DNA of 64,000 nt from Gyrodactylus bullatarudis (Eukaryota; Platyhelminthes; Monogenea; Gyrodactylidea; Gyrodactylidae), in contig SSNU01000208.1 of the NCBI GenBank assembly GCA_012064415.1, forward strand, positions 186,001 to 250,000, given 5' to 3'. Below, piece by piece: positions 34,927 to 47,690 of the stretch. The notes under the pieces are model-generated. The model saw only the letters and a list, made by a program, of their open reading frames with translations, did not search any database and had not been told where the DNA came from. Positions within the stretch are counted from its first letter, which is position 1, and each line of letters begins with the position of its first letter. The position numbers and the translations under genes are program-made.

Positions 34927-35395
34927 TCACATAGGCCATGGTAGTTGAAGATTAAACGAATAATTCTTTTGAACACACAAATTAGGTTTATACATGTTGA
35001 TGAAAAATTTCTCCTTCACCCGCACATCTGTGCTGTCATCCCCTGGGTTTTTGTATAAGATGGAAAAATTAGAAATTGAAGCAGCATGGTTTACCTGTTT
35101 TAGATGTCTGGTCACCGCGGTATCTTTATTGAGGTAATCATGCGATCTTGTTGACAACTTCCTTATAGTACGCCCTATATACGAAGCACCACAGTCACAC
35201 TGAAACTTGTAAATCAATAGAGTCTTTTCTTGAGGGTCAAGTAAATCCGTATGAATTAAACTGAACAATCTCTGAGTTTTGAATACAATTTTCAATTGTA
35301 TATTGTCATAATGTTGATCGATGAGATTATTGAGTCTTCTGGTACACTTGACTTCATGTCCCGTTGTTCCCCAAATAGAAAACTACACTTTGTCG
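34927..35395 (-). pseudogene. Penelope-like element fragment, GIY-YIG endonuclease end
   Basis: The minus-strand frame runs from GHEVKCTRRLNNLIDQHY through IQLKIVFKTQRLFSL to the endonuclease core YKFQCDCGASYIGRT, RKLSTR, TAVTRHLKQ and the conserved ending LCVQKNYSFNLQLPW. Just upstream the related phrase VVFYLGNNGT lies in a shifted frame, so at least one frameshift is present near 35355. The reverse-transcriptase part is missing. No hammerhead was recognised downstream of this copy. Confidence 0.8.
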
Positions 35396-35399
35396 AACG

Positions 35400-35960
35400 A
35401 TAATTTGAACTGAAATACTTTTGTCATCATTGTGGTAAATCGAAAAAATTTGAATTTATCGATCATCACGATGGGGAATGATCCAAAATTTTAAAGTTTA
35501 ACTTTTTCTTGAAAACAGTATAATCCTTTCTTCCTCCACGGCCCAATTCGAATTCTTTGTCTAATGCTAATCTCAAATATCTGCATTTAACTGGTTCAAA
35601 TCTTTGAAATCGATAAAGATTTTGAGCTCAAAAGTTGAAAAAGTGGAAATTCGGAGCATTTTCAAAATTTGATAAACGGTCTAATTTTGGTCAGATTGAA
35701 ATTTTTTTATTTCCACAACTTATTGTCTCATTTTATCATGAAATAAGAAAAATAAGTTTTTTCCTGATCTTTCTGAGAAAAATATTGAGTTTTTTGTAAA
35801 AAGAAGTAAATTCTCTTCTTCATATCAATTAGGGCATCAAAAAGTCTTAAAAAAGCATATCCCAACTTCGTATCAATTAACTTTAGTGTTAGAGCTAAAA
35901 ATGCCGATAAGTTGTCTTTCAAAAAAGAATTCAGACTCGGGATCATCGGGATTAAGCTAC
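35400..35960. repeat. foldback-related repeat, diverged copy
   Basis: Shares with 58380-58940 a block with TTTGAAATCGATAAA, TTTTTTCCTGA(T/C)(C/T)TTTCTG and AATATTGAGTTTTTTGTAAAAA. Non-coding; the 72-residue minus-strand frame here recurs in degraded form at the other copy, so it is repeat-derived. Confidence 0.55.
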
Positions 35961-36537
35961 GAATTCTCTAATTTTTGTGATGAAAAAATAATAATTTTCT
36001 AAATTCATGCCGATTTTTGAACGTGTTTGAGAAACTATTTGAATTATCAATTCGTAAAAATCTATCCTTCTTTCAACCAAATTAACTCTGCTCTAAACAC
36101 TAATTGTGCCAGTATAATCTCAATTTATCTAATTCAATTAAGCTTCTTTCTATATTTTTGGCTTAAAAACTTTCTGCCTGCAGTGCATACATTTCCAGGA
36201 ATGTTTAGTTGTAGTATCAAGTATCTCTCTGCAGGGATAATTTCTGCTAAATAGACTTTTCACTTTTCTCTCCTTCTCTTCGTTAATGTTCGTGAGGGGG
36301 TAGGGGAAAAATCTATTTTTTTATGTTTTTCATAAAGGGATCATAATTTGATATTGAAAAATCGCCATTTTCCCATCTCTGCCTTGTTACTCTTTGAGAT
36401 CTCAATCAAATTACGATCCAAGATATAATGCGCAATACGATGATATTACTCTTAGAATCATAGGAGACACAATTCATTCATCTTGTGAATTCAAAAAGAC
36501 TATTCTTGAGAAAATAAACAAGCATTTTCAACTAATA

Positions 36538-37022
36538 CCTATTAGACTTGGACGAAATTCTGCAAAATTACTTGAATCGCCCATCGATATGAAAAAACTA
36601 ATCTTCTAGTATTCAAATATAATCCCACCAAATTTCGCTTCAAAATACCTTTCCATGCTTCTGGAATAAGATAAACAAAATTGTGAAGATTTTTAATTTT
36701 AAGACTTATTTAACCTATCAAAATCGTAATATCCATGAAAAATAAGAGAAATTTTGTTTTAAGCTATTGAAAAAACAATTTAAAAAGGATTTAAGTCATT
36801 TTTACAACTTTATGTAAAGAAATAATTTTAATTCGAGTTAAAATTATGAATATAAAACAATAAAAAACGTTCTAAATTTGAAATATTCACAATTTTGTTT
36901 ATCTTTTTCCAGAAGCATGGAAAGGTATTTTGAATATTATATTTAAATACTCGAAGATTAGTTTTTACATATCGATGGCCGATTTAAGGAATTTTGCAAA
37001 ATTTCGTCCAAGTCTAATACCT
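36538..37022. mobile_element. foldback element with ~150-bp inverted arms
   Basis: The left arm (about 36538-36695: TAGACTTGGACGAAATTCTG ... CCTTTCCATGCTTCTGG ... AAACAAAATTGTGAA) is repeated inverted at about 36883-37022 (TTCACAATTTTGTTTATC ... CCAGAAGCATGGAAAGGT ... CGTCCAAGTCTAATACCTA). A single arm recurs at 42445-42592. The spacer is AT-rich with no transposase. Confidence 0.7.
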
Positions 37023-38125
37023 ATGGCCTATGTAGGCTTTATCAAAATATTATCGCCAAAATATTTGAATAAGATCTTGAAATTACTTTCATCTGCCTCG
37101 AACCTTTGTCTATCAATTAGCTTTTTTTGTCCAATAAATTTTTCTTGTTTAGGGGCTTTAGTTTTGGTCTAGTCTATTTATCTATTCACCTAAATTCATA
37201 TGATTGTTGTGACTCTTTTTGAATTTTCAAGTTTTGAATTTTTTCTATAGAAAATATAGAGAACGTTTTTTTGAGTCAATTTTAGGGAAAATATTTGGTT
37301 TGTTTTCGGAAAAAACTGCTATCGACGAATTCCAGAAAGATTATCGAATTTTCAGTCTCAGTGAGGGTTATGTTTTATTCTATCATTTTATTTTGTACTG
37401 ACGATAGAAATTGATTATTTTTCCATGACGGGAAAAATTTAAGACTGAGTAATGAATGATAATGATAATACGCACGCCTCATTCATCTCGTTTTCACTGA
37501 TTAACACACTAAATGTTCTTATGTATGATCCTCTTTCTTATGGAAAACATATTAACGCCGTATGTTATACATAAACACACACAATATTTCTCCATATTTT
37601 TTTTAGTTTAACAATATCAATTCCAATTTTCAGTATATTTTCATCCCCTTTCTCACTATATAAAATCATTCCCTGCATATGGATATCTTGAAAGCCATAG
37701 ATAAATATGTACAAACGTATGTTTTAATACTCATTTTATAATATATTATTAAATAAATACAGTAGAGATGTAAATATCTATAGCTATATCGTACTGTATA
37801 TAATATGCATTATGAAATTCAGTTTCTTTCCAATTGTGACATTTCATATGGCATCGGGGATATTTATTCATTCCATCTTATATCTGAAAAAACGATATTT
37901 CTCTGTAATTAACACAAAATTTCATTGAATGACGGCTGAATGAAAAAAGGGATTGATTCATTCTACAATCAATTTCAATGAATTTTCAGAGTAAGGGGAC
38001 AGACTAGTGATCAATGTATAGAGTAGAGCCCATTGTAATTTATAAACTAATATTTACTCTATATAATTGTAAGGCAAATTGCATCCTTATTTCAGAATCA
38101 ATATATGAGTAAGGATCACGATTAG

Positions 38126-38370
38126 AGTAGGCCATTTTTTCAACTTTTCCCAGCCTCAATCTCATTTTGAAGATGATCGATAAGCAATTTTCCCTATAAA
38201 ACCATACGTTTTCGAGTTTTTTCAGTTATACAAAATCTCGATTGAAAATGACAAATTTTGAACACGCTCCGAGATTTTCTCAATCAATTTTACCACGAGA
38301 AAGGATAAAATTAAAATTTTTGAATAGTTTTTGCAACATTCTGAATAAAAATACGGCTTATAGTAAAAAT
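38126..38370. repeat. dispersed repeat, copy 1
   Basis: Shares with 39969-40168 an ordered set of blocks: AGAGTAGGCCA, AACCATACGTTTTCGAGTTT, TGAATAGTTTTTGCAACATT and AGTAAAAAT. Weaker relatives lie near 28225-28330 and 42170-42260 (CAATG(A/T)ATTTTACTAC). Confidence 0.6.
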
Positions 38371-39968
38371 TGAGTCTTTTTTTTGATGATCTTGGAGTAA
38401 ATGGGATTTTTGAATATTAGATCATGAACATTTTTCATTTTGATTTTCAAAAATATGTTTTCCTCTGCTGAAAGATCAAATAAAACGATTAAGGATAAAG
38501 AGATCGATGATCGCTATTGAATATTTGAAAGAATCATCCATTTGAACTGATCCCCCCAATTTAAAAATTACCAAGCAGTAAAATCTATCGAAAAATGGCA
38601 AGTATACTTTCACATGATAATATGAGATAAAAAAGGTAGAAGCTCTGTAAAGTGACGAGAGTTGTGTGAATGTGCAAGTATTTTCTAAAATTTTTTTTTC
38701 AACTTTGATTTTTCTACACATCTGATTGGTTTTTCAGATCTGGACAGATGTACTAAAGTTTAATGGTGATCCTGAAAAATAACGTTTGATTCTTTTCCCA
38801 CCTGGTCAATCAATAAAAAATTGAAAATCAATAAAGTGTGACTTTTAATTTGAGATTTTTGTATAATCCATCGAGAATGTAGTTTCAACTCTAGATTCGT
38901 CGTAATCAGACGATACAGACCATATTTTTATTTAGCTATTGACAAAATAAGATCAAATGCGATTCATGGGGGAGAAATCCCTGGGACTTTTAAGTGCTAA
39001 TTCATAGCAATAAAACAATTAGAAGAACTAATTAAAAATGTGCGCTCACTTCTATTATAGGGTACACACTCATTTTGTACAAATAAAAGAGTTTATGATG
39101 ACAATACAATAACAAGAACATTATTATCCTCGACATCAAATGTTGTTCCATTTCTCTTTCACCTCAGTTTATTCTCTCATTGATTTGACTAATGCATTTT
39201 TAATAATTTAAAAGCAAGCACTGAGGGTGAGTGAGGAGCTGAAAGGATAGATAGATAGTTATATATATCTATGGTAGATATGGAGAGTAGATTAACTTTT
39301 CTCAGAAAAATAAAATAGGGATAAAAAATTAACAAAATCCATTCCAACTGTACACACACACACACACACACGCACACACACTCTCTTTCTCTGTAGATTT
39401 ATGCATGACAAAGTGAGGAGACACTATTATTGGATGATAACGTTTCATAATACACACTACTCCCTGATTGTGCGTATGTCTCTGTTATGTTCAATCACAA
39501 ATTCTCTCTCAAAAAATCCATTCATAAACTTGTGTTGTGGAGAGAAAAATAACAGGGGAAGGGGGGTAAAGAGAGATATGATCCAGGTATACACATACTA
39601 CGTATATGGAGGGATTTTCAATTTCCTGGTCTGATTATTCACAATGATTAATTAATTTTTCATGATAATCATAGCAGAATAGTAATAATAAGAATACTTT
39701 ACCTGAGCTGTGTAAAATAACAAATACAGAAATATTATTATTATTTATTGGCAGTAGGAGAGAAGGAAAGTGGAGGGGTGGACGGGTGGTAGAGAATTGG
39801 TAAACATAAATTCAAGCTGACTATTCTCCTCTCATGAACTACATCCCAGGGATCCATTAGGAATAGAGTCGTGTAGAGTCTTGAGGGGAAATATAATTCT
39901 GCTTCTTCATCTACTTCTCTGAAAATGCACCCACTCGAGAGTATATTGAACATGATCAAGGCGATCAT

Positions 39969-40168
39969 ATTAGAGTAGGCCAAATGTTTCAACTTTTGAA
40001 GATTATCAAAAACTAAACTTTTTTTCCAATGAAACCATACGTTTTCGAGTTTTGAAAACGCGCCAACATTTTATCAATGGATTTACTACGAGAAAAGACA
40101 AAATTAAGATTTTTGAATAGTTTTTGCAACATTTTGAATAAAAATAGGGCTTACAGTAAAAATATTTC
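39969..40168. repeat. dispersed repeat, copy 2, interrupted by MITE
   Basis: Second copy of the 38126-38370 family. Its final AGTAAAAAT block coincides with the left end of the mariner-like MITE at 40151, so the MITE abuts or inserted into this repeat. Confidence 0.6.
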
Positions 40169-40362
40169 TTTTGAAACATCTTATTTTTATTGAAACACGA
40201 ATATTTAGCCCCTAATTAAATATTGTTTATGTCGACCTATCTAAATGTATAGAAATCACTTGCTGCATTTTGATTGGTCGAGATAAACAATATTTAATTA
40301 GGGGCTAAATATTCGTGTTTCAATAAAAATAAGATGTTTCAATAGATATATTTTTACTGTAA
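40151..40362. mobile_element. 212-bp Tc1/mariner-like MITE, ~87-bp TIRs
   Basis: Arms 40151-40237 and 40276-40362 are near-perfect inverted repeats. Outer ends read TA-CAGTAAAAATAT and ATATTTTTACTG-TA, that is, a TA target duplication flanking CAGTA-type termini. Inside, 57 bp around TTAGCCCCTAATTAAATATT match perfectly. No coding capacity. The arms would fold into a very stable hairpin. Confidence 0.85.
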
Positions 40363-42444
40363 TGTAAAAAATTGAGGCATTTTGCACATGTTGAAAGAAA
40401 TTTCTAGGAAATTAGGTGAATTTTGATGACTTTTGGAATACGTCACAGCTAAAACCGGGAATCATAGAATTAACTAGTTAAAAACATGAACCAGGTAAAA
40501 TTCAGGTAAAATCATTAATTTCTATTTCATTCACGATTTTCCCTGAAATTATACACCGAGCATATACAACATGTTATTTTGACTTGTTCTTATCTTCATG
40601 TCAATTTGGTTTATTCATAATACATTGTATAAGAGCAATAGACCCAGTCTTTTTCCTAGCTCTGAGGGATTGGCATTCAAGGAATTTAAATTCTGATTAA
40701 ATGAGCCTTTCACAACCACTACAGATAAGTATATTGATCTTTTGTACAATAATGCTTGAATTGAATTTGGTTTAGGGTTTTAGAGCCAAAAATGCCAATT
40801 TTAACCTTCATTATCTTTGAAATGATAAGTCGTCTTTCAAAAAGGAATCCAGATTCAGAATCAGCGTAATTCTTTTGGGTTAGATTGCAAATTTTCTCAT
40901 TTGTGTGATGAAAAAAATAATAATTTGGTACATGAAGGGTTAAAAGTCTAAAAGCTTGAAGACAATTTATATTAATTGATGATCCATAACAATCTAATTC
41001 TTTCATAGAACTAGTATAAAGGTTAGCACCAGATAGATGGATAGATAATGACCCTAAATCTTGTGAAAGAGTTATGCTAATTTTTCTCATAAATCATTTA
41101 GTGACTACCTACTCAGGATTGCTTTAAACGAATCAATTGTAATTTATTGTACTGCATCCCAATTCTTCATCAAATGGTTCATTGTGTTGACTCTTGTAGC
41201 GATCATTGAAAATGCTGAGTAGTGTTAGCTGATCATAAATTCAATTACATTAACCCCCTGATGAAAATAAATATGTACGCATGAGCTTTGATGATTTCAA
41301 GGTGTGAATGGGTTTCAAACCTTATTTTTCCAGATCATCATTAGACAAGCAAAACAAATATGGTGGATGAGATTCTAGGAAACACCCCATGTTATCGTAT
41401 GAAAGACTACTTCCTATATAAATCTACCAATTTTAATGCTTGGAAATTTATAAATTGGGGTGATTTGAGATTAGTTTTTTTTTCAAAAACTAAATGGTGG
41501 TAATTATTGGTTTCTTTGTCGATAAGTGAATTATTTTTCTTGAATCTGTTTTAAAAATAACTTTCAAAAATCTATAGATCTTGATGAAAAAATGAGATTT
41601 TTGTGAGTGCATCGAAAATCGCTGTACCCTTGGACATTCTTCCTGTAGGATTCGGGAGAATTGTACTTCCAATTAATCAATGATCACTCAAATTCCATTT
41701 TAATTAATTGCAATCTATGTAATTGAACATGATTCATTTTATGTAGGAGAACTTTAACATCTCTCGGTATATCAGTTGATACCGTCTTCTGACTACAACT
41801 CTACTCAACAACACTCACACCTGAGTTATATATATGAATGTAGTTCTCTCTCTCTCTCTCCTCTTTCACATAAAAAGGGGGATTCTGCGTAGTTTTTTTT
41901 TCAAGAATGTCTCAAGCAGTTGAGGAAGGATGGAGAACACAAAAGGATTAAATTAGGATTATCCCTCTTTCTGAATCTATCCATCTTTTCACACCTCGAT
42001 AATCAATTTTTGCATTTTTTTCAATTAACATAATCATGATATACATTTAGGGTGATACAAAATATTAACTTTTCGAATTTATGCGTTCATTTGATCGAAA
42101 ATAAAAGAGAGAGAAAAGTTTCCTATAGAACTTTATGTTTTAATTTTATTTAGATATGCATAATTTCAATTAAAGATGTCAAATTTTCAAAATCGCGCCA
42201 CCATTTTTCAATGAATTTTACTACGAGAAATGATCAATTTTGAATTATTGGACAAGCTTTCATCTTTTTGAATCAGTTTTTCACGTCAAATTAATATTGA
42301 ATATATTCTGAATACACCCTGAAAAAATCCATTCAATTTTTGGGAAAATGGGAAATTGCATATCAGAACACTAAAATTTTTTAAATTTAGTTTACAGAGC
42401 ATAGAGAATCTATTTGAGAAAAAAAAATTTGTCTTTCTCTAATA

Positions 42445-42595
42445 TACATACAATAAAAAACGTCCTAAATTTGAAAATTTTCACAATTTTGTTTATCTTA
42501 TCCCAGAAGCATGGAAAGATATTTTGAAGCGAAATTTGGTTACTTGAAGATTAGTTCTTTCATATCGAATTTCGTCCAAGTCTAATATGTCAGAT
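42445..42595. repeat. single arm of the 36.5-37.0 kb foldback
   Basis: Contains TTCACAATTTTGTTTATCTT, CCAGAAGCATGGAAAGAT, CGAAATTTGGTTACTTGAAG and TTTCGTCCAAGTCTAATA in the same order as the right arm at 36883-37022. No second arm was found nearby. Confidence 0.7.
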
Positions 42596-44274
42596 TTTGT
42601 CAAACTATATCAAAGGTAACATTGTTGGTTGGTAAACTCATTGTCCTTGAAATTCTTCAAAAAGCATTTCCATTTTTAGAAGAATTTGATCAGGATTTGT
42701 GGAGTAGGGATTTTAAATAGCTATCAGAATAATTCCCAGCTTAAAAGTCATACTGATTGGTTAAAAAACATGAATTTAAGAAAATTTTACTGATCTCAAA
42801 GGAAGAGAGTGATCAAAAGTTGTTTTAGGATTACAAGAAAACCGATTATCAACACAAAAATTTAGATAAGTTGGTCATTTTTCAGGGATCATAAAAATCT
42901 CATCGATTTTAAAGTAGGAAAAATTGACCAAAAATTCAAGATTCAATTTTCACACGATGATGGGGTGCTTCTCAAAATCAGATTTAGCATATTTGATTTA
43001 TTTGGTTTATCGGGATCCAAAAAAAACATGTTTTGATCCCTATGGTATCAGCAAAATTTATTTTCTTCATTCATTGTCAATGTCGGCCTTGAGATCTATA
43101 TGATCATAGTATTAACCCTTTCGAACTTTTTTGAACCCTCATAACTCTACCAGTTTGATAGGTTTCTGGATCAATTAAAGTTTAAATTGAAGCCCACAAT
43201 GTGAGCTTACTTTGGTAATATTTTGGCCAAATAACTTGGTATCTTCATAGCTAAATTTTGGTTTTTATAAAAATTGTGAAATAGTCTCGGCACCGAAAGG
43301 GTCAACTAGCTTTATCTAACAGGTCACTACAATATTTTATGTATCAAAATAGGACTAACTATCCCTTATTATACGGGTTGAAGATGTCTCAAAAAAGTAT
43401 TATAGAGAGTTTATCTTGACATAAAAGAGTTGAGTAAAAATATAATCCCTTACTCAGATTCATATTCGTATATGTATACTAGAGATAGAGAGGAATCAAG
43501 TTACATCACCTTACATCGTTCATTCAAAGGACTATCTCTCTTTATTGTGGACTTGTTGATCCCTTCAATGAGACTAAAACGTAGATTTGATATCATCTTA
43601 CAAAAAAAGAATAATATGTATGTACGAAAAACTTTCATTGTTTTTAGATTTTTTTTTTCATTCTTGAAAGGAATTTCCTCTCCATAGTTTTTATGTTATT
43701 ATTCATTTTTAATTCAGCCAACTTTTTTTGTATGTGTGCCAAAAATAGTCTACATATTAATAGTTATAATAGTACAACATAATAGTATACACTATAGATA
43801 GGATATAGGTGATGATGAGAAATAAACTCTTTTTTTTCAATTCAAAATCATTACAGATTACACATTCACACAATTCAATGAAAAGAATCGTATTATTACT
43901 ATACACACAAATGTAATGAATGAGGATCTGGTGTGTTGGTATGTGTGTGATATATGTATTTAATGTTATTATTATTATTAAAATTTTAACTACAAAATAG
44001 AATTACTCTACTACCTATTTCCTACTCTTCTCGTTAAGTTAATGGTGCGTACGTATGTTTATCTAAGTAAAGGAACAATCAAGTAGAGACACTTTTGCAT
44101 TATTAATCTAGCAACTTTTTGAACGAGTCATTTCCGAAATTAACTTCAAATCTCCTGTAGAAGGAGAGATTTTTTGAGATTTTCCATACACATAGCTTTA
44201 GTTTGCAATCAAATTTTCTTTCCTAGCCTAACTTGGCCTGTCCAAGCATTTACATTCATACTCGTGTTACTAAC

Positions 44275-44775
44275 TTTTACGATGAGAAATTTGGTCAATT
44301 TTCAAAGCGAGAGAGAGATCAAAAGTTGATTTTCAGGATCACAATTAGACAAGAAAGCCGAGTATGCTGAATCTGTTCTAATACATAACTTCTGTATCGT
44401 CTGGGATTCGAATTTCGATATTTTGATCATTTTCACTACTTGAAAATCAATGAAATTTCGATAATTTAAAACTCCTCGTAAATGATAAAACATTAGGGAA
44501 TTTGAAGGTCATATTCAGCTTTCTTGTCTAATCTTGATCCTGAAAATCAATTTTTGATTACTCTCCCACTTTGAAATTAATAAAAATTTTCGGCTCAAAG
44601 TTGGAAAAAATCGGATTTCAGCGCGAAATTGAAATTTGAAAAAATCACCAAATCATAAAAGTAGGCAGCATGAGTAGGATTCCAAACTATCTTAAATACA
44701 TTCGAATTTCTGATGAAAGAACCGAGGTTTTCGTAAAAATCCTAGATTTCCAACTTCATATCAACCAACTTTAGA
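44275..44775. repeat. foldback-family copy
   Basis: Contains GAGAGAGATCAAAAGTTGAT, GACAAGAAAGCCGAGTATGC, CTGTATCGTCTGGGA and the right-arm end GGCAGCATGAGTAGGATTCC ... TAGATTTCCAACTTCATA. The frame of 63 residues on the minus strand is repeat-derived (the same peptide phrase recurs at 26.5 kb). Confidence 0.65.
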
Positions 44776-45490
44776 AATTCCAAAAGATAGTCAAGTACCT
44801 ACTTCAGTGGACGAGACGTTTTTAACCTGAACTCGTTCCAATTCTATCTAAATACTCATCAGTTCAGATCTGTAAGACCATGAAAAATTTTCAATAAACC
44901 TTAAAACCTATCAAATGATTTATAGAAAACATTAAATCAATTCATAAAAGTCTTCTTGCCTTTCCATATAATTGCAAACCAATTATCACCTATTTCGCTT
45001 TATAGACCACATCCCCATTGATAAAATTGTTATAAATAAGATAATTCTCGCATTGAAAAAATCTTTTGCTTATCGTTTAGGAAATAAATCTCACAATTTG
45101 AAAATTTAAAAGGCTTTGTTCAGGCTATAAGGATTTTTTAGAGTTCCTAATTGGGACTCCTTAAACAATTTTAGACTGGATGCGGTAATTTTGGAAAAGA
45201 ATTACGAATAGATCTGCACATTTTCTATTTATGTGCTATTCTTTACAAGACAATCAACACCAGAAAATCAATCAGAGTCTTCTGAGTGGAAGGGTATTGA
45301 GCTAGTTATTCATTTGATAAATTCAAAATTCCAACAATCGATCTGGTAGTAATAACAAAAGCAAACGAATAAAAAGAACAGGAAATTCATGAATCAATCT
45401 CATATACTATAGATTGTCGTATTTCAACTCGAGTGTGTGACTGAGTATATACAGGGATTAAAAGTGAAAAGGTGCTACACACCTTTAAAC

Positions 45491-46190
45491 TAAAGTTGGG
45501 AATCTATGATTTTTACAGAAATCTCGATATTTTCATCAAGAATTCGAATTTGTTAAAGATTTTCTGGAATCCTACTCATGCTGCCCACTTTTACCATTTG
45601 AAAAAATCTGAAAAAAATTATATTTTTGAAAAATATGGTCATTTTTCAAATTCCCATTTGGCGCCAAAATCCCATTTTTGAGCTGAAAATTTTTATTGAT
45701 TTGAAAGTGGGAGAGTGATCAAAAATTGATTTTCAGGATCAAGATTAGACAAGAAAGCTGACTAGCACCGTCAAGTTATCGACAGCTACCCCATTTTCAA
45801 GAGATTTTGAATTATCGAAATTTCATTGATTTTCAGGTAGTGAAAATGATCAAAAAACGAAATTCCGCTCCCAACTATACTGAGGTTAAGCATAAGATCA
45901 GATTCAGTTAAATTTATTTTCTTGTCTAATTTTAATCCTGAAAATCAATTTTTGATCACTCTCCCACTTTCAATCGACAGAAATTTTCGGCTCAAAGTTG
46001 GAAAAAATAGGATTTTGGCGCCAAATGGGAATTTGAAAAATGACCATATTTTTCAAAAATATAATTTTTTTTCAGATTTTTTCAAATGGTAAAAGTGGGC
46101 AGCATGAGTAGGATTCCAGAAAATCTTTAACAAATTCGAATTCTTGATGAAAATATCGAGATTTCTGTAAAAATCATAGATTCCCAACTA
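45491..46190. mobile_element. best-preserved long-TIR foldback element (700 bp)
   Basis: The left arm 45491-45757 and right arm 45920-46190 are inverted repeats of about 265 bp, with matched landmarks AGTTGGGAATCTATGATTTT, GGAATCCTACTCATGCTGCC, CATTTGGCGCCAAAATCC and AAAGTGGGAGAGTGATCAAA. The 160-bp centre is also shared with 28900-29060. No transposase inside. At least seven related copies occur in the window. Mutator origin is suggested by TIR length and the MULE fusion at 29.17 kb, but is unproven. Confidence 0.85.
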
Positions 46191-47503
46191 GCTTTCAATC
46201 AGCTTTATATATGTATTATATTATACAGTTTGTTATTATTATGACAGTTTGTTATTCAAATGACTGACTTGTAATGAAACTACTATATTTGATAAATGTA
46301 CATCTTGAATGAATGAATAATATCCATTTTACATTAGTGTTAAAATGAGTGAGTGGTAAATGGGAGGAAATTATCAAAATAAAAGCAAGATTTCTCAAAT
46401 CTATTTAGCTTCATTTCTCCTTCTCCTTCGAGACAGATGAAATAAAAACTTTTCGTTTGAAGTACAACAAAAGAATTTCTGGAAATGTTGCATTCAATCA
46501 CACCGAGAACTGACAAGACAATAGTTGAAAAGAATACATTATTTTAATTAGTTGAGGGAGTTGGCCAATCAGAATTTAGCTTTTCTCTCTCAATTAACTG
46601 ATTGCTTTCTATCTATTGGATCATATCATGATTATTTTTTCTTTTGAGACAATACTTACTTTCAAGTAACTAGGGGATATTAAAAATTAATTCTTTTAGG
46701 GTATACAACTTTTCTAGAGCTCCCCCGAGACCCTAAACTGGGAAATGTTGATTTAAATATTTTCTTCCCATCAACACTCATCTTATCCACAGATATATAT
46801 TCATATAAATTGAAAAATTTCTTAATCAGTAGTTGTGTACTGATTCATAGTACCCTTTTTTTAATTTGTTTACTCTAAGCTCCGTTTACACATCTTTTCT
46901 ATCAGTCCCAAGGGAGGTTGTGAGTCCAAGTACAACTTCTTCTACTACTGAATTTAATGCCACGGTATTTAATGTTCCATAAAACTAATTTCTTATCCAA
47001 TGCCCTTCAATTTGGGAATCCTTTATAAGCAAATTTCTCTAATCTTTTTAATGACATTGAGAAGACTACTTCTCGTTGCTGCATACCTGGATTTCAATTG
47101 TTACCATCCATTTTTTAACTAGACACATTCATGGCTTTTTCTATCGGATTTTTCTATGTGAACCTTTGTGAGTTTTTTGATCTTTTTGACCCTAGCTGAT
47201 AAACTTTTTCATCCGTCCTTGATAAAAAATCTGACCATGATGGTAATATTCCTTTTTCTGTGGGAAATGGTTGGTAAAACTGTTATTACTATAATTTCGA
47301 ACGATTTTTCCTCTTCAAAAATACGCAAAACATCATCTGGGCACTAAATTCTTTGAGAATAGCCCGTAATAAGAATTCTATAGTACTAAAGTTTATGTCC
47401 CAACTCTGCGCAGGGGTTGATTTTTATACATGAATACCACAGTGTTGAAGCAATTTGGGGAAATGTATTTCTTATTTGGATGTTTTTAAAAATAACTTTA
47501 TTG

Positions 47504-47542
47504 AAGAGAAACACGTATTTCGCCAGGTCTTGTCAATCTCTT
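47504..47542 (-). ncRNA. decayed type I hammerhead ribozyme (PLE-associated)
   Basis: Minus-strand fold 150 nt beyond the stop of the PLE fragment at 47691. Helix I is a perfect 6-bp AAGAGA/UCUCUU; core UUGACAA (consensus CUGANGA), stem II GACCUGGC, GAAA, then helix III hairpin AUACGUGU before the cleavage-site U. Two invariant core bases are changed (C3 to U, G8 to A), so it should be inactive, although all three helices can still be drawn. Confidence 0.55.
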
Positions 47543-47690
47543 ATCCTGGTCTGATTAAAGTTTATCACAAATTATAATGAAAAATTCTTAATGAAATTGT
47601 AAAGTTGTGTAGAAAAACTTCCAATTGATGAAAAACCAAAAAACTTCTCCATTCTTGATTTTTTCAAGTATAGAGAAGAAAAATTAAAAA

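Noticed and set aside
39351..39384. (AC)n/(GT)n tract giving a MCVCVCVC peptide
   Set aside because: Microsatellite, not a gene.
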